Notes under the pieces: model-generated
What the model was told of the DNA's origin: nothing
Databases searched by the model: none
Seen by the model: the letters and a program-made list of their open reading frames with translations, nothing else
Source: Anagrus nilaparvatae
Taxonomy: Eukaryota > Arthropoda > Insecta > Hymenoptera > Mymaridae
Direction: 5' to 3'
DNA: 64,000 nucleotides
Assembly (NCBI GenBank): GCA_022575985.1
Contig: JAKSXM010000272.1
Coordinates: 7,316,001-7,380,000, forward strand
In this document: piece by piece, positions 1 through 10,858 of the stretch
How positions within the stretch are numbered: position 1 is the first letter of the stretch
Layout: each line of letters opens with the position of its first letter
Position numbers and translations under genes: made by a program

Positions 1-172
1 GTACGTCATTATTGCAAAAAAAACGATAATGAGCCATATATATACAGATGGTAGCGCATAATAATGGAAGCGGTGGAAAGCAAACAAACAGTGTTTTTAT
101 AATTTTTTATTTTTGAAAAAAGTAATACATGCACTTTTGTTTTGATGCGTTAAATAAATTGAAATAAAAAAC
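1..172. promoter_or_regulatory. TAF2 upstream flank, 5' leader probable
   Basis: This is the short AT-rich stretch before the TAF2 start codon. It probably holds part of the 5' leader and proximal promoter. No clear TATA box or initiator could be assigned. Confidence 0.3.
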
Positions 173-3100
173 ATGAAGAAAGAAAGGACGGGGGACAATA
201 GTCGCCCATTTAAATTATAAGTATTTTTTTAAATTTTAAACATAATTCAAGGGTTATGTTACAATAAAATTTTCTCCAAATATTTAAATAATTATTAATT
301 ATTTATTCTTACAATTTTTTAAAATTATTAACTTGTTTATAACTTAGAAAGTTAAATTGCAGCACATTTTATAACTGAAGTTTAATTTAAAAAATTCTAA
401 TTTTACAGCCCATCAAATAGTAAGTCTTACAGGCATAAGTTTCCAAAGAAAAAGTATAATTGTAAGTACAAAAAAGCTGATATAAAAAGTCTTTAAAATT
501 AAAAACGTAATTATAATTACAGGGAGTTGTTGAATTAACAATAGTACCATTAAAAGATACTCTGAGACTGATAAAACTTAATGCTAAACAATGTAGGATT
601 TATAAAGTATGTTTAAATGATGAATATGAAGCCCCATTTCAGTATTTTGATCCATTTTTAGATATTTGTCAAGGCGATAATAATCAGTAGGTTTAAAATA
701 TCTATGTATTTTTTATTAGAAACTTATTAAGTATCTTAATTGCAGGCGATCATTAGAATTTTTTTCTAATTTGCATTTAGCAGCGGCTCAAAAAGTTGAT
801 CCTGATAGTAATGCCGGAGAATTAGTTATTCAAATCCCTCCAGATGCTGCACATCTTATTGCAGAGGGAACTAATTTAAGAATTGGAATAGAATTCTCTT
901 TAGAACAACCTGAAGGCGGCATACATTTTGTCGTCCCTACATGTCCTGGGACATTAGCTGAAGTATTTTTTTTTTTTTAATTAAAATAATAATTTTTATA
1001 CATTTTTGGAATAAAATTTAAAAATATTAAAAACAAATTTATGTATAGAAAGGAGCTCATATGTATACATATAGTTATGAAAATTCATCAAGATTATGGT
1101 TCCCATGTGTTGATAGTTTTGCTGAGCCATGTACCTGGAAGTTAGAATTTACAGTTGATGATTCAATGACTGCTGTATCATGCGGCGATTTGGTCGAAAC
1201 TGTTTATACTCCTGACATGCGTAGAAAAACATTTCATTATGTATTGAATTCACCAACATGTGCTCCAAATATTGCACTTGCTGTGGGGTAATAAAATATA
1301 ATTTAAATATATAAAATAAAAGATGTTATATATTTTTTTATTTTGCAGCCCGTTCGAAATATTTGTTGATCCTTATATGCATGAAGTTACTCATTTTTGC
1401 TTACCACAATTGCTACCATCTTTAAAAAATTCAGCAAAATATATGCATGAAGCTTTTGAATTTTACGAAGAAACTTTATCAAACAGATATCCCTATTCTT
1501 GTTACAAACAAGTATTTGTTGATGAAATCGATGAAGATGTTCATGCATATGCAACAATGAGTATATTAAAGTAATAATTATTAATTCTTATTCCTTATCT
1601 GTAAATAAAATGATTAAAACAAAACTTTAAAATTTTTAGTACAAATCTATTACATTCTCCTGCCATTGTAGATCAAGTTTATATAACAAAAAAAGCAATG
1701 GCACAAGCAGTTGCGGAACAATTTTTTGGATGCTTTATTTCAATGCAAAATTGGTCTGATATGTGGCTTCCAAAAGGCATTTCTATGTATTTAAATGGAT
1801 TATATGCCAAAAAATGTTTTGGAAATAACGAATACAGAGAATGGGTTCAAAAGGTACATACATATTTTAAAAATAAAAATTACTTTTAAATTTCTTTAAA
1901 TTTTAAATTAGGAATTACAAGAAGTAGTGAAATATGAAGAACAATTCGGAGGTATAATACTTGATCCGTCGCAACCTCCAGCGCCATTACCTATAGCAGC
2001 TAACATGCCTCTACCGACTCCTAAGCCTATCGATCCAGGTTTTTATTTTCCTATAAAAAATTTGCATACTATGTCACCAAAGTATATAGAAGTTCTCAGA
2101 AAAAAAGCACATTTGATCATTAGAATGTTAGAACATAGAATTGGGCAAGAACTTTTACTACAGGTAAGAATTTGAATAAATATCCATAAAAATTTGATTA
2201 TGTATAATGTATTATAATGTACATTATAATGTAAAATTTAGGTGTTTAACAAACAATTGTCGCTCGCTACTAACGCTGCTCAACAAAAAATCGAATCAGG
2301 CTTATGGTCTCATATGCTTATAAGCACAAATGTTTTTACAAAAGCTATTTTTACTGTAACAGGGAAGGATATGGCAGTTTTCATAGATCAGTGGGTTCGT
2401 ACGGGTGGGCATGCAAAATTTCATTTAAGTTTCGTTTTTAATAGAAAAAGGTAAAAAAAAAATCATTTTTTCTCATAAAATTCATATTTTACAAAAATAA
2501 TATTTTTTAGAAATACTGTAGAATTAGAAATTCGACAAGATGCAACAGCCAATAACAAAGGAATCAGAAAATATGTTGGGCCCTTACTTGTTAACATTCA
2601 AGAATTGGATGGTACTTTTAAGCATACATTACAAATTGAAGGTAATGTTGCTAAAGCTGATATTACATGCCATAGCAAAAGTCGAAGAAATAAAAAAAAG
2701 AAGATTCCATTATGCACAGGAGAAGAAGTTGATATGGACTTATCTGCCATGGAGTTAGTATTGAAGTTTTACTTAAAAAAAGAATAAAATATTAAATTTA
2801 AAAAATAATTAATTTTTAGTGATTCTCCAGTTTTGTGGATAAGAATCGATCCTGAAATGACATTAATGAGAGCAGTTCAAATCGAACAACCAGATTATCA
2901 ATGGCAGTATCAGTTAAGACACGAACGTGATGTTACAGCTCAGCTTGAAGCAATAGAAGCTTTGCATAATCATGCAACACCTGCAACAAGGCTTGCTCTT
3001 ACAGATACTATAGAAAATGAACATTGTTTTTATAAAGTTAGATTAAGTGCAGCACATTGTTTAACAAAGGTAGTATTAACAATAAAATAAAATATTCAAA

Positions 3101-5059
3101 AATAATTACTCTTATAAATTTTATAAATAGGTTGCAAATGCTATGGTAGCTACTTGGGCTGGTCCTCCGGCTATGCTTGCCATATTTAGAAAACTATTTG
3201 GTTCAGCATCTTGTAGGAGAATAATAAAACAAAATAATTTTACAAATTTTCAGCATTATTTTCTACAGAAAGTAAGAGCATTTCCTTAATTATAATTCAA
3301 TATTATTAATGATTCGTATTTAAAAAAAAAAATTAATACATTTTTATAATTTTAAGACTATTCCTGTAGCTATGGCCGGGTTAAGAAATGCTCATGGAAT
3401 ATGCCCACCTGAAGTACTTTCTTTTTTGTTAGATTTATTTAAATACAATGATAATAGCAAAAATAGGTACTCAGATAATTATTACAGAGCTGCTTTGATA
3501 GAAGCTTTAGGTGCTACTGTTACTCCAGTTATTAGTATTCAACTTGGGTAAATATTTTCGTTAATATTTTTTAGTTTTAGTTATACTAATATTTTATTTG
3601 TTCATTTTAGAACTACTATAACTGCTGAATCTTTATCGACAGATACCAAAGCGATATTGGAGGAAGTAACTAGACATTTAAATCTGGAAAAATTGTTACC
3701 TTGTTATAAATACACAGTATCGGTCTCGTGTCTGAAAGTGATTCGTATTTTACAAAAATTTGGGCACCTTCCTAGTAATCCACATTTATTTAAAGAGTAT
3801 GCAGCATATGGGCAATTCATAGGTATATTTATTTTAGCAAATTTTTAAAATTTAATATTTGGAGTACATTTTAATGTTTAATAATTGTAGATGTTAGGTT
3901 GGCAGCTTTAGAGGCTTTAGTTGATTTTACAAAAGTAGATGGTAAATGGGAAGATTTAGAATTTCTCCTAGACATGGCTGAAAATGACCATCATCCAGGA
4001 ATAAGACATAGATTAGTAAGACTTTTAGTTGAAAATCCACCCTTTGAAAGAGCACATAAACATAAGTTGGATAAGCCAGAATTAGTTGATAAAATTTGGA
4101 ACCTTATCAAGTAATTTACTTTATTTTAATATTAACTTAATTCAAAATTTAATTGTATTCCTTATTTTAGTTGTATGCTTTCACATGATCCAAAGATTCG
4201 ATGCGATTTTGTAGATTTATATTATACATTATATGGATCAAAAACACCATTATGTATTCCATCTGCTGAAATTGCAATGCTATATAAACCCAAAAAAGTA
4301 GATCAAACATCAAATCCTGAAGAACAAGTAAGTTTTTTAAAAAAATAATATTTTTGTTTGTTAAATTGATTTCTTTTTAGAATAAACATGATCCAAGTAC
4401 GAGCAATAAATCGGAAGTTGTTTCTGAAGTAAAAACAAGTGAGCCAGCAGTTCTTAATAAAAGAAAAACAGCATCACCCATTTCAGAAAATCTTGAAGTT
4501 CCTGTAACTGCTGATAATGTTCCTGAATTAAAACGTCCGAAATTAGAAAGTCCGGTATGTGTTGTAATGAATTTAGTAGAGTTCAACAAAGAAAATAATG
4601 ATTTTTTTTTCTTAGGAAGAGAATGTAACTCAAAATTCAGCTGACGGTAAAACAAAATCTGAATATTACAGTGATAATTCAGCATCTCTACCTGGAATAA
4701 TGGGTACATCTGGGCCAGTTGGTTTTGAGCCTGGAATGTTTAAAAAGGAACTAGAGGATACCAAGTCTAAAGGAGATGCAGTAAATAAGGTAAAGATATA
4801 ATATTTTATTTAATAAAGAGGGTAATTAAAAAATAAAATTTAAATGTAGCCTAAAAAGAAAAAAAAGGATAAGAAAAAGCACAAACATAAACATAAACAT
4901 AAACACGAACATAAGCATGGAAAAGATAAGGAAAAAAAAGATAAAAAGGATAAAGATAAAGAAAAATTGCTGAAAGCAAAAGAAGAAACCTTAAGTTCAG
5001 GTAGTTCTAGTCCCAGTCCAGATGCATCGACAATAACAAATAGTTTTACTTTTAATTAA
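173..5059 (+). CDS. TAF2: TFIID subunit 2 (TAF2), 19 exons
   Basis: TAF2 is a subunit of the general transcription factor TFIID and helps it bind core promoters in the nucleus. Exons read from frame and GT-AG junctions: 173-218, 409-461, 523-686, 746-962, 1049-1287, 1349-1570, 1640-1853, 1912-2163, 2242-2450, 2511-2753, 2820-3069, 3131-3271, 3357-3547, 3611-3822, 3891-4110, 4171-4327, 4381-4554, 4616-4789, 4850-5059. The sum is 3588 nt, 1195 aa, close to the usual animal length of about 1200. The first ~550 residues follow the M1-aminopeptidase-like fold ([29 protein letters not shown]). The zinc-binding HEXXH is replaced around AVAEQFFG, as expected for non-enzymatic TAF2. A conserved basic stretch ([12 protein letters not shown]) and helical repeats follow. 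The last exon encodes a Lys/His-rich tail with repeated HK pairs. The start is chosen because the first residues ([13 protein letters not shown]) resemble the family N-terminus. The exon 1 donor lacks GT and is reported as a finding. Confidence 0.95.
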
Positions 5060-5084
5060 ATATAGTTATATATATATTTATGTT

Positions 5085-5090
5085 AATAAA
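5085..5090 (+). terminator. TAF2 polyadenylation signal AATAAA
   Basis: A canonical AATAAA lies 26 nt after the TAF2 stop codon. A GT-rich stretch (TGTGTGTGTC near 5111-5120) follows, as expected for a downstream cleavage element. Confidence 0.6.
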
Positions 5091-6460
5091 TATTGTAAAA
5101 TATTTATATATGTGTGTGTCTTATATTAAAAAAAAATTGTAAATAACATTTTTATGCTTATAATATACTATATGGTAATATAAATATTAAATAATCAATA
5201 TTACTTACTTTTTTAAGGATTTCTTAAATAAAAAATTTATTTATATTTAAAGTAATTTGACAACTATTGTACTTAAAATTTATTACTTTGAAATAATTAG
5301 AATTTTATTTTTTAATTTTTTAATTATTAATAAAGAAGTACGTTCCAAAAAATAATTTGAATTGGAAAGACTAAAGTTTCATATTTTTCACACATTAAAA
5401 TCAGGTTTTATTTTACACTTCATGAGAAGAATTTTTATTTTTGAGCATATTTCTTTTTTGTTTTTCAATAATAAATAAATTCATCCTAATAATGCTAACT
5501 ATTTATTAAATTATTCTTTACTAATTATGTTTACTGAATTTTGTACCCTTTGCTATCTTGCATAGTTTATTGCATTATTCTTAAAAAAAAATTCAACTGG
5601 GTCTTAATAAAATATAATTTTTTATACTAACTTTAAACAAAAAAAAAATAAATGTAAAATTATCCATTATTAGGCTCCTTATTATACTGGCTAGCTGAGA
5701 TAATTATATTTTATAATTGCATTTCAAATCAAAAAATAATTACTTTAGCTAGTGTTGAAGAAGCCCATCTAAAATTTTACCCTTAAACCAAATATTTTTA
5801 GATATAAAATATTACTTATTTTTTTAACTTGTTTATTTCATCAACAGATAAATAAGTCAATTCAGAAATTTGATCAATACTATATATAGGTATATAATTT
5901 AAACTTTTAAATCTTTTCACTAATGAATTTCCCTTGCTTCTGCTCGAGCAACCGCTCGAATTCTTCTAAGTATATTCTGGCAATCTTCTGTCTGAGCTGC
6001 GATAAAATAATAATCTAAAATAAATAGGTACTTCAAGATAAATTTCATATAATAAATATTAATCATATTTTTCAGAATATTAATCGAAATTTTATGCTTT
6101 TTTTGCAAAGCAGTAGATAATAATTTTAGGAGATTCAAATACAAAGAGAGTCAAAGAAAGCATCATATACAAATCTTTCTATAAAAATGCTTTCCTAAAT
6201 TTCCCTTGACTCAAAATTGTAAACAAAAACATGTGGATGTGCGAAAAATGACAACTAATCGAACGCGACGTCTCCTATGGTAAACTTAGCGAAACTAATA
6301 AATTAGGTATTTTGTTTATTTTTTAGAGTAATTAATGGATTTTGGAATATATACTTGAACTGTATTAGATATACTTAGAGGATCAATATTGAATATTATT
6401 TAAATTAAAGGAATCTATCAGATTCTTTTTAACTTATTGTTTTTAAAGAAAAACTTAATA
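5091..6460. other. Intergenic region TAF2-COMMD8
   Basis: This is AT-rich intergenic DNA of about 1.4 kb between two genes on the same strand. The only coding-like sequence I see is a minus-strand fragment at about 5828-5998, listed separately. A slightly GC-richer block at 6240-6300 (CGAACGCGACGTCTCC) is the likely promoter area for COMMD8. No repeat family was recognised. Confidence 0.4.
5828..5998 (-). pseudogene. Unidentified coding-like remnant or terminal exon
   Basis: On the minus strand a possible acceptor (TTTTATCGCAG) is followed by an open frame with protein-like composition (LRQKIARIYLEEFERLLEQK) that stops after about 29 codons. A second, overlapping frame continues the theme (LNYIPIYSIDQISELTYLS) to a stop near 5828. 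Together they read like one helical protein C-terminus broken by a frameshift. I do not recognise the family, and no convincing upstream exon was found. It could be a decayed gene copy, or a real last exon whose true splicing I have not found. Confidence 0.25.
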
Positions 6461-8564
6461 ATGGAGACCATTCCAGCACTAGATTGCAGTATTTTTAATA
6501 CCATTAATCAAGAAACCCTTAATCAGGTTAGTTTTTATTATAAATTACTTGAATTTTAACACTTTAAATGATATAATATTAATTTATATTAAAAGTTTTT
6601 ACATGCATGTGTGGATGAAGTATGTGAATTAAAGAAAGTATCATTCCAAACATTTAGTCATATTGATTGGAATAAGAATGAATTTAAAAGAATACATAAT
6701 TTGATATTAATACTCTTTCATAATGTTGATACTTTATATGCTGATGAAGAAAAAATGCCTTTAGATTATCATGAGTTACCTGAAAATGTTCAACAATCTA
6801 TTCTACATTGTGTAAAAATACGTCAAAAGCATTTAACTGAAGCATTGCTGCAAAAGTACTCCAGAAAACATTTTTTAACTTTACATGATTTTGACTGGAG
6901 ACTTAAGGTATTATTTTGCGTTGTTTAATTTTTTTTTTCAATTAAATGAAAGTCAAATTCACTATCATTAAATTTGCTTAAATTTTATTACGAAACTGCT
7001 ACAAATGTTATTTTTGTACCCATAACTCTAGGATGTAAATTCCAAATGTTTTTGCAGAATCATTATTTTAGTTCCACAAAAAGTCAAAAAAGGAGATAAG
7101 AGGCAGAATCAATATTTAAATTAATTTTTATTAGTAATTTAAAAATTAGAAAATTTAAAACATTTGTTTTTGCTCGGATTAATAGTTTAAAAAAAAATTT
7201 ATTTTTATGGTACAATTATGACAATTAAAATTTTTTCCAAAAAATGAATGATTGTAAGATATCCAACTTTTTTAGAGCTCTAAAATAAATGTTTTCAAAA
7301 ATTGGAGAAGAAATAATTTACACCACCAGATTTGGTCTACTATAGGTTGTTTGGGTTGCTGATCATAAATTTTGGGGACTTTTCTATGAGAAATATGCGG
7401 ATCACCATTAAATTTGCAAAAACTACCCTTAAAAGGGGGTATTTTTGACGTTTTCGAATTTTGGCCAGTCAGATTTGGTCCATAAGGGTTTTGTGGGTCC
7501 CTGATCAAAAATTTCGTTGACTTTTCTATGAAAAAATAATATTTCACCCCTTAATTTGCAAAAATACCCCTAAAAAGGGGGTGCTTTTGCTATTTTTAAG
7601 GCTGCTTTTGCACTTTAAGTGTTTAGATTCGGTTCATATAGGTTTTTTGGGTTGCAGAATAAGAATTTTGCAGAATAAGAAACTATCCATTAAAAGGGTG
7701 TTTTTGCTATTTTCGCGCTGTCAGAGTTAAAATTTGGTTTATTTAAAGATTTTTCAAAACTGAAAAAAAAAATAAGTTAAAAAGTTATACAATTATTTAA
7801 AAACCATTTTTTTATTTAGGGGCTCTAGTATTCTGAAATTCACCCTCTTATTCAAACTAAAGTAAACTTAAAGAAAAATTTTTATAATAAGTTTAAGTAG
7901 ATAATTTAAGGGTTCCTTTACTACTTTTTAGTATAAAGAACCGGAAATTCGTGTTGAGTGACCCAAAAAACCTATAAAGCAGAACTTATAAATTTTAGGG
8001 TATTCTATGCTAATTCAACGGTGAGAAATTAATTTTTAACAAAACATTCCCAGAAATTCTTATTCAGCGATCCTAAAAACCTATAGTAGGCCAAATCTGG
8101 TGGTGGACGGAAAGAATACCACCCTCCCCCGTATATTAACTGGTTTTTCCGAAACATCTTATTGATTGTTCTTAACTTAATACTACACTGCCTGATATAT
8201 TTAGAGTGAAAATATTACACCACATATCAGGACGAGTATTTAAGAATTTTATCAGTGTCTGGAAAGGTCGTATTATTTAATAACTGGAGTAGTATTCTAT
8301 ATGATAAAAATGCTTCAATGAATTTCCTTTTATCAATTACTCAATTTTTTTCATATCAATAAAAAAAAATTATTTTTTTATAACATCAAAATTATCTTTT
8401 TTTTTTTCAAGTACGTAATGGGATCCAGTGACATGGCTTCTATAAGAGAACCTTTATTGCAGTTAGATCTTATTCTAAAAGAAAAAGAGAATGACAAAAT
8501 TTTAAATATTGAACTCAACAAAGATGAATTAGATACATTAATAAATACTTTAGAAACTTTGTAA
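6461..8564 (+). CDS. COMMD8: COMM domain-containing protein 8 (COMMD8), 3 exons
   Basis: COMMD proteins form the Commander/CCC assembly that works in endosomal recycling and modulates NF-kB signalling; COMMD8 is one of the ten animal members. Exons are 6461-6526, 6596-6907 and 8412-8564 (66 + 312 + 153 nt; 176 aa, against about 183 in vertebrates). All junctions fall in phase 0. The start is METIPALDCSIF, the first ATG in frame. The N-terminal part is helical. The COMM domain begins around residue 118 with the family's conserved tryptophan (HDFDWRLK). It continues with GSSDMASIREPLLQLDL and ends in an amphipathic leucine-rich helix (ELDTLINTLETL), as in COMMD8. Intron 2 (6908-8411) holds a foldback repeat element. 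Confidence 0.87.
7318..8105. mobile_element. Foldback element of a dispersed repeat family, in COMMD8 intron 2
   Basis: The ends are inverted copies of each other: the left starts CACCACCAGATTTGGTCTAC and the right ends GGCCAAATCTGGTGGTG. Internally, about 145-bp sub-repeats recur. Each carries the theme 'ATCA.CGACCCAAAAAACCTATA', a TTTTCTATGA motif and a CCCTTAAAAGGGGG-type block. Further copies of the family occur at about 34640-34911 (continuing at 43059) and at 48830-49142. No open frame was found, so it is non-autonomous. Its boundaries are approximate. Confidence 0.6.
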
Positions 8565-8583
8565 ATTATATCAAAGAATTGTA

Positions 8584-8589
8584 AATAAA
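8584..8589 (+). terminator. COMMD8 polyadenylation signal AATAAA
   Basis: An AATAAA lies 19 nt after the COMMD8 stop codon. Another, at about 8606-8611, could serve instead. Confidence 0.5.
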
Positions 8590-10642
8590 ATTTGTACATA
8601 AATGTAAATAAATTATACACATATATTTGTTATGAAATTATAGATGATGGATTAAAATAAATTAACTGCAAGAATATTTTTTTTATAGTTTATTATAGGT
8701 TATAGATAAATGTTGGATAATTTAATTACTATTATAACTCTTGATCAAAGATACTATGAAACAGTATTTTTGCAATATTGAAAATTCTATAATAAAAACT
8801 GTTTGAGTTTATTTACTTAATTTATTAAAGAATTTTCATAATAATTATAATAAAATCGACAGCAAAAAGTGGTGCATAAATAAAAATAAAAATTATTTGC
8901 TCTTTTGTCGCTGAGCTTATTTAAATTTGTTTTCGTTGTAAATACTATTTAAATGTTTAATAAGAAATTTATTTAGAAATAAAGTATAACTATACAATTT
9001 TTCTTATTTTCTATCACTTGCTCTCTCAATTAGCCTTAATATAATATATATTTTTTAAAATTAATGCCACCTTAAAATACAGACATCTTTTTATTCATCT
9101 TTTTATTTTAGAAAAAGCATTTTAAAGACTTATGGCTTGATTTTATTTATGCTACGGTCTTAATTTAATTAAAAAATTTCTCAATTCTTGGTTTTTATTA
9201 AAAACGTAGAAACGTGGTATGAAAACGTGAAAAAGGTACTATATAAATCCCTTATTATAGCATAGTTGCAAATACTATTTAATATTTAGATAACATTTAA
9301 CGACATTTATCATATCAAAAGAGATTACAATGATTTTAAAATTTGTGATTCCTATTATTTCTAATGAAAATTTGAATTTACACAAATAGATTATGATGCA
9401 TGAATTTATTTCTTATGATTAGTTTGATGCGTTTGCAGCAGTCTTATTTTCAACAAAAAAATATAGAATTTCAAAGTAATCATCGTTTGAATTATATCTT
9501 TAAAGTTTAACGAAAAATAAATTTTCTCAATTTACCTATGATTTATAATGAAAAAAACTGGTTATATTAATTAATTTTTAACTATTTTATATTATATGCA
9601 ACCAAAATTTTTATTTATTTCACTTTCAAAGCAAATACATACGGTTTTTTATCCAGCAACAAAACTTTTTCAATACAAATTCAGCCATTTTATTTTTTTA
9701 TTCTTAAATTAAAGATTTAATATTTTTCACTCACACACACACAAACACAACTTTAAATCTTCTTTTCTTCGCAAGCCAACAACAATATCTTTCTCAAAGC
9801 TTTTTCCTCCACGATTTCTAATACACAGTATACAATAGTATTTTATCTTTTACAGACAAGGATGATAATCACCTTTTATTTTTTGCATTTCTTTTTGTTA
9901 TTACTTTTTGTTTAAATATTTTAATTTTTTTTTTAATTTTTAATCTTTTTTTTTAATTTCTTAGGGCACATGACAAATGGACTTGAGTAATTAAAAAAAG
10001 AAAGATCTCAGTGATTATTTAATTATAAAATAAACATTTTGTCCTATGTGATGAGCCTTAAGAATTTCTCTCTTTCATATTAATATTAATCTTAATAACA
10101 ATTAATGACACTTTTAAAATTTCTACATCGGCAGGAATAAATATAAAATATTCATTAAAAAACCTGCTGCACTGGGCACGGCCCAGTTAATTATTCATTT
10201 AAAAAACTTTTGTCTGTTTTTATTTGTTCATTATAATTATCACGAAGATTGATTCTAATTAGACAAATATGGTTTAAGAAAACTATAGAGCGCAGTAATA
10301 ATTTTAATTTTATTTTATCTCTTTAGCTTTCATTACCTTTTTTTGTCCGATGCTCATATTTTTTTTTTTTTATATAATATTAAATAAATTGACCGTAGCC
10401 TGGAAAAAAAATCTACAATCATATTTTTTTCTTATCTATCGCTTTGCTTTTTTAAGTGCCGTAAAATAATATTAATAATGTAGGCCTTAAGCTAAAAGTA
10501 TTTTTTATGCTTTTTTTATAGCGATTTTAGGCTAATTGCATATCACACTATATTATAATTATTATTATTAATAATATATATATATATAATTTAATTTTTA
10601 TATTCTGCTACTGCTGCTGCTGTTGTTTGATTGATGTGTAAC

Positions 10643-10755
10643 AAAAAAAAAAAAAAAAAAAAAAATTATTTCGATTTTGTTGTATTATAGGAATGGTCCA
10701 AATATACATAACTATATTATATAATTCATTTTTTTTTTTTTTTTTTTTTTTTTTT
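10643..10755. repeat. Paired homopolymer runs A23 and T27
   Basis: A run of 23 A (10643-10665) and a run of 27 T (10729-10755) flank about 60 bp. They form a potential hairpin and a probable assembly-error hotspot close to the Akap200 3' end. Confidence 0.7.
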
Positions 10756-10813
10756 AGTTTTTATAACGAGACAAAAATTTTTTATTTCCAAATTAAAGTT
10801 CTTTTGTTGGCTT

Positions 10814-10858
10814 TTATTCGTTCATAGCAGTTTGATGCATAGAATCAGTGATAATTTC
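10814..10858 (-). CDS. Akap200: Akap200 terminal coding exon 7
   Basis: This exon encodes the last 14 residues (EIITDSMHQTAMNE) and the TAA stop. The acceptor is TTATTCTAG, 71 bp after exon 6. An AATAAA overlaps the stop codon and another follows 28 nt later. Confidence 0.82.
   Translation of the reverse strand, partial: EIITDSMHQTAMNE

Larger units (their letters stand above)
8565..10813. other. Intergenic region between convergent COMMD8 and Akap200
   Basis: This AT-rich region holds the 3' untranslated sequences of two convergent genes and no recognisable coding exon. It includes a CA-rich stretch near 9731-9750, a CTG/CTGCTG patch near 10608-10625, and the homopolymer runs listed separately. 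On the minus strand AATAAA signals occur at 10786-10781 and, overlapping the stop codon, at 10818-10813. More lie further downstream, so the Akap200 3' end cannot be fixed from sequence alone. Confidence 0.5.

Noticed and set aside
4377..4709. Minus-strand frame of 110 codons
   Set aside because: It lies across TAF2 exons 17 and 18 and the intron between them; no promoter or homology supports it.
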